Source of the DNA: Sinonovacula constricta
Lineage: Eukaryota; Mollusca; Bivalvia; Cardiida; Solecurtidae
Reading direction: 5' to 3'
Length of the DNA: 64,000 nucleotides
Assembly: GCA_007844125.1 (NCBI GenBank)
Contig: CM017561.1
Coordinates: forward strand, 57,415,774 to 57,479,773
In this document: in pieces, positions 37,601-48,500 of the stretch
How the letters are laid out: each line of letters opens with the position of its first letter
Position numbering within the stretch: position 1 is the stretch's first letter
The notes under the pieces: model-generated
Told to the model about the DNA's origin: nothing
The model's input: only the letters and a program-made list of their open reading frames with translations
The model's database searches: none
Program-made: the position numbers and the translations under genes

Positions 37601-38014
37601 CCCCCTTGCCAAAGTTCCACAACTGGTGGGCACAGTGTCAGGATAATGAGACTGGGTATGGTAGGCAGCACTATATCTGCTTCAAGTGGACACCGTCTCC
37701 AGATAACTGAAATACTGTTGGTGGGATGACCCATTAAACAAACATTACAAGGAAACAAAAACCTACATGGATTTTAAAACTTAATAACTCAAATACCTCC
37801 ATGACAATTACAACTCCATTTCTTGTTGTGTGGTTTTCAGGGCCTTCAGCAGTGTCAGCAGAAGCTGATCGAGCTGATGTGTCTACTGGAGCTAGAGTTA
37901 TCTCCCATGAATACTCGGCCCCTGATTGTGGCAACGCGTGAAGTGACACCTCATCATATAGAGATGTTGTATAACAGAGTAATGGCCAACTGGCACAAGT
38001 TTGATACATCGTGA
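25646..38014 (+). CDS. RMI1: RecQ-mediated genome instability protein 1 (RMI1), complete coding region
   Basis: RMI1 is the OB-fold subunit of the BLM-TOP3A-RMI complex. It stimulates dissolution of double Holliday junctions in the nucleus. The 12 coding exons are 25646-25750, 26659-26802, 27874-27978, 29137-29256, 30551-30684, 31017-31206, 31790-32822, 33765-33850, 35822-35932, 36632-36673, 37403-37456 and 37841-38014. All are GT..AG with matching phases, giving 765 aa (human about 625). Residues 1-83 form the N-terminal helical part (WLEAC-like DWLQACVEWIQSENQ, then YEQWLLADL). OB1 follows at about 84-205, with KPSRMLLFKMTDG, GMEYKPI and FLGGEVD. Exon 7 (267-610) is long, acidic and disordered; it keeps an EMLTNLDENML stretch like the human ELLASLDEN. 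The RMI2-binding OB2 spans about 611-765 (PFTYLSRIM, WKLSCKINDGT, LIGFSPQEAM). In-frame stop TAG at 25634 supports the ATG. Confidence 0.94.
25825..26380. repeat. Tandem-core repeat, third core family, RMI1 intron 1
   Basis: The phrase AATGACCCCTATTGAT and its variants recur near 25834, 25970, 26116 and 26240, each with AAGGTCA/GTCAAGGTCA stretches and a CACAAGAGCC-like segment. The period varies between about 125 and 145 bp. No terminal module was found. Confidence 0.6.
26855..27092 (+). repeat. SINE family A, RMI1 intron 2, sense
   Basis: The tRNA-like head is GGGGGTCCTTTGGCTGAACG / GTTAGTGG, with the B box GGTTCAAGTCC. The body follows with GAGGTTTTCCAGCTAACC, GGGGTCTTCCTCCACCC and TAGCTGACGTTGCC, then an A-rich tail. 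A second, poorly preserved piece with TGGGTAGAGTTGCCGATCCC follows at about 27220-27360. Confidence 0.8.
27418..27669. repeat. Two adjoining minisatellites in RMI1 intron 2
   Basis: First come about four ~30-bp units (TTTTCTGTTGAAAGGAAGCT and variants) at 27418-27532. They are followed by about eight units of 17 bp (GCAACTGTGAGCACTTA, later GCATTA variants) at 27533-27669. Confidence 0.85.
27999..28205 (+). repeat. Degenerate SINE family A, RMI1 intron 3, sense
   Basis: The B-box remnant TTTTGAGTCCC is followed by AAAATCTTTCAGCTGACC, TCGGTGGTTTCTACC, GTCTGTCTCCACAAATAAGC and ATGTCACTGCAGTG. Confidence 0.7.
28549..28795 (+). repeat. SINE family A, well preserved, RMI1 intron 3, sense
   Basis: Complete head GGGGCGCCCGTGGTGTAGTG / GTAGAAAGACCG (A box) and GGTTCGAGTCCC (B box). 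The body reads GGAAAGTCTTCCAGCTGACT, GTGGTTCTAACCAGACATTT, GGATCTTCCTCTACC and AGCTGGATTTCGCTATAATG. This is the best copy for defining the family. Confidence 0.92.
29074..29118 (+). repeat. SINE head fragment next to RMI1 exon 4 acceptor
   Basis: Only the tRNA-like head is present (GGGGTGACTGTGGCCGAGCA, then GTCAGAGTTGCCGACTT). It stops 18 nt before exon 4 and is followed at once by the pyrimidine-poor acceptor TGTTACAG. Confidence 0.6.
29373..30130. mobile_element. hAT-like non-autonomous DNA element, RMI1 intron 4
   Basis: A 758-bp insert is flanked by a direct repeat TAATG (29368-29372 and 30131-30135). Its ends are imperfect inverted repeats: CAGGCGTTTTTCAG at the left, and CAGGGGGGTTTCTG read inward from the right. 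The interior is richer in CpG than the intron around it and holds only short frames (plus 29666-29941, minus 29383-29640) without a recognised transposase domain. A CAGG... terminus with a 5-bp target duplication fits some hAT families. The class is inferred. Confidence 0.55.
30145..30375 (+). repeat. Degenerate SINE family A, RMI1 intron 4, sense
   Basis: GGGCTGATTGTAACTGAATG (old head), GTGTGAGTGTTAATCCCAAG (old B box), AAAAGGTCATCCAGATGCTG, GTGGTGGTTTTGACCAG, AACTAGATTCCGCTCTC, then an A-rich end. It directly abuts the hAT-like element. Confidence 0.55.
31497..31572 (+). CDS. Possible alternative terminal exon of RMI1
   Basis: A 3' splice site (ACCAACTTTACAG) at 31491-31496 precedes 13 codons in the phase expected after exon 6. 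They read VKAAQSTSVISS and end in TGA at 31533-31535. AATAAA follows at 31567-31572. The first codons (GTG AAA) match the start of the real exon 7. Splicing exon 6 to this exon would give a protein of about 278 aa with only the N-terminal part and OB1. There is no expression evidence. Confidence 0.3.
33265..33480 (+). repeat. SINE family A, 5'-eroded, RMI1 intron 7, sense
   Basis: GACTTATAACTCCTCCGGCT, the B box GGGTTCAAGTACC, CAGCTGACCTGTGGTGCACC, GGTTCTACCTAGACATATG, then AACTGGACCTCGCTAAAATG. Confidence 0.75.
33530..33728 (+). repeat. SINE family A, 5'-eroded, RMI1 intron 7, sense
   Basis: GTGTTCAAGTCCC (B box), CTTTTCCAGTTTAACTGCAG, GTCTGCCTCCACAAAAAATA, GAACAACGCTATAACAACC and GATGCTGCAGTGTATTT. 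It ends only about 35 bp before exon 8 at 33765. Confidence 0.7.
35095..35625 (+). repeat. Tandem-core element, second core family, RMI1 intron 8
   Basis: Units like those at 5300-6140 (TTCTTGTCAGAAAGTGGACG, GGTATTCATGTTCCTTGAG, CAGCCAGGAGTGTAGACATT, TTGCCAGTAACAACAACAG). It ends with GTAAGTGATGATGGTCCCTC then TTGTTTA, a shortened terminal module. The rest of intron 8 (33851-35094) holds no recognised feature. Confidence 0.6.
35948..36178 (+). repeat. SINE family A, RMI1 intron 9, sense
   Basis: Head CGGCACCCATTTTATAGTGG / TAGAATCATTG, B box TTGGTTTGAGTGCC, GAAGGTCTTCCAGCTGACC, TGTGGTTCTACCCAGAC and ATGTCACTATAATGATCC, then an A-rich tail. Confidence 0.85.
36329..36602 (+). repeat. SINE family B, RMI1 intron 9, sense
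   Basis: Head GGACCTGGTTCAGCAATCAG / TAGAGTATTGG, B box GGTTCAATCCC, ATACCAAAATCATTTAAAAT, GGTTGTCCCGGTGTCAAGAT and CTGTTGGTGGGACAATAAAC. It ends about 30 bp before the 42-nt exon 10. Confidence 0.85.
37075..37225 (+). repeat. Partial SINE family A, RMI1 intron 10, sense
   Basis: Body only: GCAAGAACTTTTATGTGGAG, GGTTTTCCAGCC, GTGGTTCAACCCAGC, TGGTGTCTTCCACCACC, TTAGCTGGACGTCACCAATA. Confidence 0.65.
37234..37301. repeat. 34-bp exact tandem duplication
   Basis: Two adjacent identical copies of a 34-bp unit starting TGAATCATGTGACCTATAGT, in RMI1 intron 10. Exact identity suggests it is recent. Confidence 0.9.
37499..37746 (+). repeat. SINE family B, RMI1 intron 11, sense
   Basis: Head GGACCTGGTAGCGCAATCGG / TAGAGCGAAGG, B box GGTTCAATCCAGG, CCCAGTGTCAGGATAATG-like body (GCACAGTGTCAGGATAATGA), GCACTATATCTGCTTCAAGT and GTTGGTGGGATGACCC. 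Confidence 0.85.
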
Positions 38015-38036
38015 AGGAGGTTACATGTATTTTTTT

Positions 38037-38283
38037 AGCTCACCTGAGCTTTTGTGATCTTCGTCCGTCATCAACATATCTTCATTAAACTTGTTCAGAC
38101 TGTTTGCCTGCATGAAATCTTGGATGTGTTTGTAACTGGGTCAAGTGGGGTCAGAAAGTAGGTCACTAGGTCAAATCTTAGAAAAACACTTATGTTTGAA
38201 GTGGATCATGTGATTTCTAGAAAATGTTTAAAAGACAGTGTCATCAGGTGAGCGATTAAGGGCCATATGATGGCCCTCTTGTT
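38037..38283 (+). mobile_element. Short complete tandem-core element in the RMI1 3' flank
   Basis: It begins AGCTCACCTGAGC 23 nt after the RMI1 stop codon, carries about one 144-bp core unit, and ends TCAGGTGAGC-GATTA-AGGGCCATATGATGGCCCT-CTTGTTT. The terminal GCTCACCTGA (38038-38047) and TCAGGTGAGC (38244-38253) are perfect 10-bp inverted repeats, and GGGCCATATGATGGCCC can form a hairpin. Both ends are present, so this copy defines the borders of the element. Confidence 0.75.
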
Positions 38284-38340
38284 TAAATTTAATTTTTGGG
38301 GATTTTAAAACAAAACCATTTCCATTTTGATGAAAAACAG

Positions 38341-38346
38341 TTTATT
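38341..38346 (-). terminator. Candidate poly(A) signal of the kinesin gene
   Basis: AATAAA on the minus strand, about 1.17 kb past the kinesin stop codon. Another lies at 39014-39019, about 0.5 kb past the stop. Which one is used cannot be told from sequence. The rest of 38284-39513 shows only a short SINE A fragment near 38695-38755 on the plus strand. Confidence 0.3.
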
Positions 38347-39513
38347 CATGACAACAGAAAGAATAAGGCCTGTACAAATAACAAATTTTCAAAAATCCCC
38401 TTGTCAGCCTGAACTCTCCAGAGAGCTATAAGAACTACATGTTTGTATTTGAGGGACTGCGTCAATAGGGCATGGTTAGAAGATATGATAGAAACCCACG
38501 TCTTTTTTTTATAAGCAGCCGCAAATAACAAAATAATGGAAACTCAGTCAAGGGCTCGACAAGCAAGATGTGATCTCCACATCAGAAATAAGGTAGTTAT
38601 TTAGCGACCGGGTTTCTCCTATCCTCTTAAAATGGTCAATTTTATGAATGGCAATGAGGAATGAATGTGGCTAAATAAATATTAGTGACCGTTAGAGGGG
38701 CCTTCCAGCTGGATGTTGCCAAAATGACCACAATTTTCAGTACAATGCAACAAAAAAAAATATGTATACATATTGATGAATTAAGGCAAAAACGAGACAG
38801 AAGCAAAGAATGTAAAATATGGCTGTATCACAGTAAGATAATGTAAACAAAACAAAACCTTCGTCCCAAAACAAAGTGCAGAATACAATAGAAATAAATA
38901 GATACATTCAAATTCTGAAAATTACATACCAGCTGTAAAAAAAGTTTAACAAAATTCTGGGAAATTGTTTTGTCAGTTGTAACATAAATATGACCAGGTC
39001 CTAATAATTCCTGTTTATTAATAGTCTACTAACAACTGGAAATAAACATCCTAGATGTATAATGTATAATAGATACACATTCGGCAAACTCCATGTATTC
39101 ATGAGTCACAAACCATCCTAAAGGAACATGCCGTTTTGATAAAACCAAGGTCAAATATAATCCTTTAAACTCATTTGCATATAATATGTAGTACCGAACA
39201 GAAAAGGATTGTGGGAAAGTTACAATTGTGAATACATAATGCCCTTTCTGTTTATAAATAGTTCATATTATCACAGGATAGCTTGTGAGCAAAAATTGTA
39301 CCCACAGATACATATGAGATAGTGATATGAAATGTCTAAAATACAGAAATGGAATAGACTTCTAGTAAAAACAAAGGGTTACTAAAGAAACTACCAATAT
39401 CAAGAAATCCATGGTTTACAACAACCAATTATGTGTAGTTAAGGATGACTCCAAAAGTGCAAGTTGCATTAGTTTTTAGACCAAGAATTTTTCTTTTGTG
39501 AATTCAGGTTGAG

Positions 39514-42500
39514 TTATTTCCCTTTGGATATATTCTGTTTGGCTTGACCCAGTTGCACTTGGCGGGCGTTGCTTCCAAACGTCAGGGTGCTCACCGTCTC
39601 CAGATAGTTGTACACATCAGGGCTCACATTCACAAACAGGCATGCCTTTAATACAAATTACATTGACAATTCTAGTGTTCTGCCAAGTCAAGGGCGTGTA
39701 TATTAAAATGCTATTCAAAAGAATGGTCGTATACTGGCTTAGGGATAAGTTTTGTATGACTATGTATGTATGCATGTATGAATGAAACAAGATAAAATGT
39801 TTAAATGTGAAAGATATAGGCGTTCCTTATTATTCCTTATTATTTTCATCCTGAAGATGTGCCGAGAGCAATATCACATAACTATTATGTTGAAAAAGCC
39901 CCCTTTGCTAAAAAATTCAGATAGGACAAAGGCCCCCTAAATAATTTCTAAAGGAAGGACTATTAGACTGAGTAAACGTGAAGAATATCAGTAAAATCAG
40001 TGACATACACCAAATGATGCCCACTGACTTGTGAATACAAAGCTCGGACCCACTAAATTTTAGTGCACAGTCAAGTAAACAAACAAATACGGCATGCGAC
40101 TATAGGATAAAGGTATGGGATTGGGATTAGCCGGCATACTGTGCACCGACATTTTTATCATAGCACAGGGGCACTTATGAGGTGCCCAGGGACTGAACCC
40201 GGCTGGTCCATTATATTGACATGATGAGTCAGGTGTAATGCTGTCCCCTTAGCCCCGAGCGTTAGGAGGGAAGCCACTACTACCAACTTTAAAGTCTTTG
40301 GTTTGACCCGGCCGGGATTCGAACCCACGACCTCCCGATCCCCAAGCCGACGCTCTACCACAAGTGACATGGTAACACCACAGCTAAGTACTGTTTATAG
40401 ATTTGGGCATGGTTGAGATAAGAGCAGTATGGCCAGTGGCATGGCAGTACAGGAAAAATTAAAAGGGCCAGAGGAAACACAATTCTATGATTTCATTTTT
40501 ATCTATAATATATTGAAGCAGTTCATTAAACGCAGCAGTTCATTAAACAAGTATGATAGAATTGAGGTTGTCTGCTGTTCAAATACCAGCTCACATGTTT
40601 TTACTCCTGTTACATATAATGACAACCATGGTTATTTACCCATATTTTAAAAGCGTAAAATATTTTTTTTTGATTACAATGCCTTACCTTAGCATCTCCA
40701 CCTAGTGATGGCTGCAGAATCTGGGTCAACTTAGAGTTACGGTACGGAACATGGAGCTGACTTGTGCGAAGTGCTGTGAACACCTGAAATGCAGTTGTTA
40801 AATGATTTTAGCATTTGAAGTATTATTACAATTTGTGTAAAACCTAAAATTTTATAGAATATTTTAATTATCATTTTTTTCCAAATTGTTTACAGACTTT
40901 AAAAGAAAGGGAGGTATTTTCCTTCTGTTTCTTTGAATAAATAACAGCTACCAATTTTGATCATTATAGCGACATCCAGTTACTTAATAAACATAAATAT
41001 TATGTTTGGGTAGAACCACTGGTGCCTTGCAGGTCTGCTGGAAGACCTCACTGGAGTATTTTTATTGTTTATTGAAAAGAAGGTTTTCAATCCTAAGTTG
41101 TTTTTTTCCTTAAAAACAGCACTTTACTTTGTAGTGATTGTTAAAGAATAAAGCAAATAAATAAAACACAACATAATCTTTAAACCATACCTGTCCAAGA
41201 GCAGAGAGGGACTTGTTGATTGCCGCAGCTTCCACCAACCTTTGACCTTCAGCCTCCGTCTTAGCAATTCTCTCTGAACCTGCAAGGTCACACAAGGTCA
41301 AAGTCCCTCTGCTAACAGCATTGGTGACCTTGTCACGACCTTCAACCGCCAACATCAACACCAAGTGGGACCGAGAACTGGAAGATACAAATCAATTCTT
41401 TAAGAAATTGTGGCCATGATTTGCATACATATGTATGTAGTTTTAATTTGAGGTTTTTATTTAGTACCTCTTTCATTTATGCATTTGTCATTTTATGCAT
41501 TTGCAAAGCATACACAATGATTACTCTGATCTTGGGTAGAATCAAAGCATTTATTTGTAGACTGTTTAAAGGTTGGATTTAAAATTTAAACCATTTCGAA
41601 AATAATCAACCAAGTTGGGTGCATTTTCAAAATCATATGTGCTATGAATGATATGGATAAACAGGATTAAATGCCATTTTTTTAATATTTAATTTCCCCT
41701 AGTATTTTGGTTGATTCTCTTTTTCTGGGTTGTGAATTTGAATTAGTTAATTAAGAAGATAAATTTATCTTCTTAATTCACAAACATATAATTGTCAAAA
41801 TGGCCTACACAACTGTCTAGTAGATACACTAACACACCTAGGTTCTGTGTAAAGTATTTTTAACAACAAAGATTATGCATTATCAACAGCAATGCACACA
41901 ACTGACCTGGTGGAATTCATCTTTGTGGAGGCCACGGATCTGTTCTTGTCTCCCATTGCCATCACCTTCTTTACGTCATCAATGTTCTTGATTGGGTACT
42001 CAATTAGCCCCGGAATATTAACCTTGTTGCCGGCGGTACGCAGCTCTAGGGCCTTGCCATCTTCACTGAGAAGGTCAATAAGCGTCTCATTGTAGATCTC
42101 CACCAGAGAGACCTGTAACAGTACAGAAGTGTGCATAGAATTGAAAATTGTTTTGATTTGATTTTGAACTATATTGCAGCAACCAATTTAGATCATTATA
42201 GCAACGTCCAGTTTTTTGGTGGAGGAAGACCCCAGACATGTCTGGAAAGAACCACCTGCACACTGCAAGTCAGCTGGAATACTTTCCCACATTAAGTCCT
42301 TCACCCCGAATGGGACTTGAACCCACGCGGTGAGAGGCTAACCAGTCGAAGGAATTACAAATTTGCAACTCTACCACTACGCCATGGGTGCCCCCTTAGA
42401 AAATTGTGCTTCATTACATGCACTCACTACATCAGTACATGGTACACTAAAATAACTACTGGTCCAAAAGCACAATCGCTGAAGACATCATGCTATGTTG

Positions 42501-45500
42501 ACATCAGATGACATCTAAATATAAAATAACATTAACTTGTTTGGCAGGATTTTGGCCCAATTTTCTTATGTGAGAGAAGAGGCCACTGTATAATGGAAGG
42601 GCAAGTAATTCCTGTGGAAAATTGTGACAATAAGCAGCAACATTTAAGAAACCATTTAATCACTGAAATGACCTTTCTACCCACTAAACTTGAAACATTT
42701 GACAATTTTTTACTAGTATCTGAATACAGTACTCGGGTATATAGAACTTACTGTAAGAGAGTAGGTTTGAGTTTCTTTCCTCTCATCACAGACATTGAAG
42801 AGCTCCTTCATAGCTCTATAAATAAAACAGATCAGACAAATTAATACAATTAAACTTCTTTTATAGATAAGTGATAAAGAAATTAAATTGTATGAAAACC
42901 TACCATGGAGTCCCATTTAAAATGCAGTTAATAATTTTTAAAAGCATTACATGCTTCAAATTAATAAGTGGTAATTTGTACCAATTTTTGTATGTCAGGT
43001 CAGGTTTAAAACATCCATTTACCTTTTGTTTATTATTTTCAGACTAATATTTTAACTGAAAATCGTCATCTCTGACTTGTGTTTAATCTATATAAAATGT
43101 TATTATATTGACTCTGATAAAACATAATAATAAAAAGCAAAATCACCAGTTAAAGTATATCATAAATAAAATAATGTACTTTTATCACCATGGTAACTTA
43201 CCTGATGTTTATACCAGGGTTAGACTCTGGCCCCATCATGGTGAAAGTTTTCCCACTACCCGTCTGTCCGTATGCCAGCAGAGAGACATTGTAACCATCA
43301 GCGCAGGAAGTGATGATCGGCTTTGTGTCAGCAAACACCTGCAGGGAACAAATTCACATGGTGCTATAGTTACTGCAAGTAGCTGAAATCTGATAGGTCA
43401 AGTAGAATTTTCAATGGTGGATTTCTTATTATAGCCTCTTGCATTATGGGATAATTCTCACTAACTACTCACTCCATTTTCAAAATTTAAACTTCTGTAA
43501 TGCACAACCAACAGGTCTTGTATCTGAAATTCATGTTGGTGTGATGTTTTCATTACTACGGTAATAACATCATTTTAACGTATTATATCAGAGATAAAGC
43601 ATCAAAATGACTCGCCATCAAGACGTTCACTTAACATCATGAACATAGTGGTGGGTAATTAGTCTGTTTATTGCACATCGTTAGCCAAGGATTTATAAGA
43701 TAGTTGCATAGAATTTACAATTTATCTAGATACTTTTTTCTGTTCTAAAGTGAACAATTTTCATTATCTGAAGAGACACATATCTGAGATACTTGGATCT
43801 ATTATCTTATGTTCCTAATCAAATCAAACCCTTTTGAATGATTCCATTAAAACCTTTTCATCCTCAACTTAACATAATGCCACATGCATTTCATGGCTTT
43901 AAATGATTTCTCGATGTAAATTCTTGACAAACATGAAGAAAATACATGAAAATATGTTAATTCAGATAAAAATCAACATACATGTTTAGAAATTATATGT
44001 CTAAAGCACAGGATTACACAGTAAAGGAATGACTTAAGTATAAATTAATGACATGAAACAATGCTTTTTAACAATTTATTTTTTCCTTTTTTTCAGAGTC
44101 ATAAATGATAGTTTAGTGAACATACTCCTTAATTAGGCTGATGCAAATAGAACAGACATACATATATCGTGTTAGCCAGCTCCCACTCTGGGCTGTCTGA
44201 TTATTATCTACATTTTTTGCAGCTTAACTTCTATTAGGGTGCAGGTATGTTTTATGTTAGGGAGTCAAATGGCATTTCCAATATGTAATGGTTTAAAGTT
44301 GTCTGGGAAATATCTAGTAAGTTATTCAACAAATGTAAAAGCTAAAGGTAAATTCCACTTACTAGTTACCAACCATGAACTTGTTCAACAGTTTAGTCTT
44401 GTTTATACATATTTGAAAAAAGTCCATTGGGAAGAAATCAGTAAATGATTACTTGAAATAATTCCCAACCAGTCCATTTTTCTGGATAAATCCAGTATTA
44501 GATTATTCCAATCAGAGCATTGAGAAGTTAAAAGTTTTGCTCATGACCTAGCCAAAGAATGAACCAATATCCTATGAAACAGGAACCATCACTGTATAAC
44601 ATTATTCAATCTATTATCAGGGTTAGTAATGACATTTTTGATAAGTGTACAAGTGTGAATTTACCTGCTCTTGAGTTGAATTGATGTCGAATACACGATC
44701 AAAGTTGAACATCTTCTTGCCCTGCTGTGGATGGATGGCTATCAAATCTTGATCCGATGGGAACTTGAGACAACATTCAGACCGGTCATCCTTACGCACA
44801 CGGCAGAACACTCGGATGTTGCCGCGCAACTCTTGCAGCTAAAACAGTATTTTTAATAGTGAATTATCTCCATTTTGTGTGTTCAGAGTTGTGACAATAA
44901 TGCAAAAACTTTGTATAATCAAACAGTATTCTTTGACAATGAACAACATGATGATGTTTAGGTTTATTGTCCCATCCACAGTATTTCAGTTATCTGGAGA
45001 CAGTGTCCACTTGAAGCAGAACACCTGGCATGATACCACACCCAGTCACATTATCTTGACTCCGGCTTATCAGTCGTGGAAGTACCCTTATAGCTGCTTG
45101 AGCGTTAGCAAGGGAGTATACCACTACCATTTTTAACAAATTTGGTATGTCGCAGCCCGGGATCAAACCTGGGGCCTTCCGTACCTAGAGCCAATGCTCT
45201 ACCAAGCTACTAGGTCCGGTACAACAACATGATGAATGATCATTCTTACGCCAGAGTCTACAGAGCCTCGTTCCTATAGAGGGCCGACTTCCATGTAAGT
45301 TTTACAGTAAAATACAAAATGGTTGCTTAAAGTTACCTGGTTATATAAGAGTTTCCTCTGTAGAGCCTCCTTCCTATACAGGGCACGCACTTCTTCAATC
45401 TCATTCATGGTACCCTTCTCAGACTGTTTGAGCTGCTTTACTGCAGGGCCAAACTGTGACAGGGAGATAATATTTAATCATATTATGCCGTATACTAACT

Positions 45501-48500
45501 GTGACAGGGAGAATATATGTAATCATATAATGCTGTATACTAACTGTGACGGAGAATATATGTAATCATATAATGCTGTATACTAACTGTGACAGGGAGA
45601 ATATATGTAATCATATAATGCTGTATACTAACTGTGACAGGGAGAATATGTCATCATATAATGCCGTATACTAACTGTGACAGGGAGAATATATGTAATC
45701 ATATAATGCCGTATACTAACTGTGACAGGGAGAATGTATGTAATCATATAATGCTGTATATTAACTGTGACAGGGAGAATATATGTTATCATATAATGCC
45801 GTATACTAACTGTGATAGGAAGAATATATGTTATCATATAATGCCATATACTAACTGTGACAGGTAGAAAATATGTAATCATATAATGCCATATACTAAC
45901 TGTGACAAGGAGAAAATGTGTTAACATCTTTACAGTAAAATTACTGCGGCAGTGACAAGTATGTAATCATATATGCCATATACTAACTGTAGATAAGAGA
46001 AACTATGTTCTGACAAACTGAATAGAAATATTTTAATATGTTACTGAAAAGAGTTATGAAAGTCTTTTCACACATGGCCATCGTAGGTTTTCTCAAATGG
46101 TTATCATAAATATATCAATAATGTTAAAAAAATATGTCATTTAATTTCAAACAATACTTTTTCAAACAAGTTACAAAACCAATAGTTTAGCATCAGACCT
46201 TATCGGTTGCTTGACAGCATAGGCAATCGGTCTGGGTAAATGAGCAAAGATTGCTCTTTAAATGATAAGTTGTGAAAATACAGGTCAATAGACTGTAAGG
46301 ACCATTCAAACTACAGGTTGTACGAGTGACATTGTGGTAATTTGTATAGAACAAAGGCAAAATGTAGGGATCAGTAGTTCCTTTCGACCAGTCTGGTAAT
46401 TCTACCGATCCTATGTTCTAGCGATTCTTCGATTGTTCTTACCTTCTCCATGATGTGTTTCATATCACTCATGTATCTCTCCACCTCTGCCTTCAGTTTG
46501 ATGTGAGCTTTACGCAGCTCCTTAGCATTGGCATTGAGGTCTATCACATCTTCAGGGTTCACAACCTCGCCCTCCTTGACTTGCTTAATGCCCTACAAAA
46601 AACAGCATTTTGACTTCAAGAACCTATTATACTAATCAATCACTTTTACAAGTGTGAAAATTGAACTTATTTGACTGTCGTAATTACTAATTACCTCCCT
46701 TGGAAGTCAAAGTTAAAAAACATAACTCTTCTTTCTCTGTCTGGGACAGGCTGTATTTTTTCACTAGTATTTCTCACACTTTCACCCAAATGCATGAAAA
46801 AAATCCAATCAAATGAGAAACCATTGTATGGGTTGCAAAAATCCTCATTTCAAAAATTTTATTACATTTTAAACACTACATTTGTAAAATGCAATATAAA
46901 ATTTAAATTATTTGCTAACAAGGTCAAGCAAATGCAACAAGAAATATTGCTAGAGACTGAGCAGCAAAAATTGTATGTCCTGGAGCTGACTAATCTGGAT
47001 CTACACTATTTGCCTAGGCCTGATTAATTCATGCTAAGACTTAAGGCTAAGGTTGGCTCTAGACATCAGTAAATGATTATGCAATAAAACAGTAAATGGT
47101 AAAATATAATAAACAAGGGCTAATGGCAGAAATCACTTTAAAGCCATAATTTAAAATATAATGTTTTTATTTTCAATTTAGAATGATAAAGTTAAAAGTT
47201 AAAAAAAGGTTGACAATTTCTACATAATTAGACATTATGCAATAAACTTCTATTAGTTAACCATAATATTATATATGAGCAAAAAGTGAACAAACAATTG
47301 AAAAAGGAGACTTTTTGTTTATTATAATACAACTCAGTGATTGGCCATTGTTGGTTGTCATCACCAAAAGTTTATAGGATATCAGTAATTCATGTTCTAA
47401 GTTGATTTAAAATTTATAAAAATCTCCTAAAGTTACATGAAACTAGACAGGTAACATACCTGTTATAGAAGTACCATCATTATTATGGGTAGTTTTAGAT
47501 AATGAACAAGAAACTGCCCTACATGTAACTTTAAGTTAACAATGGAAATCAACTGTTGATGACGATGATTGTTTTACACTACATGTAACAACACATCAAT
47601 GTAACGTACCCCCTTCTGTTTGCCTCCCTTGCCAGCCTTCATCATAACAGAGACTGGTCTAGCAGACTTGGGCCTTCCACCAGTCATGGCAGAGATCTGT
47701 GCCTCCGTCTGCTTCGATTCAGCCTCGATCTCACTCATCTTGTTTGTCTGCTCCTCAAGCTGCCGGGAAAGAAAGAGGCTGAATGTCAATATTATATTAT
47801 CTTTTTATTACCACCACCTCCTCCTCTGCCATTATTTTAGCAAAAGATGTTAAAAAAAATAAAACAACCTGTACAAGATTCAGCATGAATAGAAACCTTG
47901 TTTATTGAGTAAAGTTTTGTTTTCATTTCAAACTTCTATACAAGATGTTAACATCGCAAAGTTATCCGTCTATATTTTTGCCAGAAATAAGCATGTATAG
48001 TTGTTTTTTTATATAATGTAACTGCCAATTCATAACTGTTTAAAAAGGGACAGTGTATAGGTAAAAAGAAATTACAAAATATCATTTACTTATTCTAAAA
48101 ACGGATTGTTAAAATTAATTGCAAAGTTTGGGGTCTCTAAACAGAATATAAAAGTAATTCAGAAATGTTATATGCAATTTGTATATTTCCTACTCATTTT
48201 GTAAAAAATAAAATACTTTAACAACATACATAACGTTCCAGCTCTTCTCTTCTTGATCTCTCTTTTTCCAGCTCTATTTCCTGTGAGAAGATAAAAAAAA
48301 AGAATTACAATTTTGTATTCAGATATAGACTTCAAATATAGAATTTCACCATTATAAAGACCCAGCTTATATTAATATAATTGTTTATTAAAGGAACAGT
48401 GATAAAAGTAAGCAAGTAAGTAATAAGTGTCTGCAACCATCACCAAGATCTTGTATGCGTAAATAATATTAGACTTTTTTAACTATAAAAACAGACATCA

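Noticed and set aside
45628..45927. 99-codon minus-strand frame with a 15-residue repeat
   Set aside because: It is the translation of the intronic 45-bp splice-site array. The first unit next to the exon has an in-frame stop, so the frame does not extend the kinesin exon.
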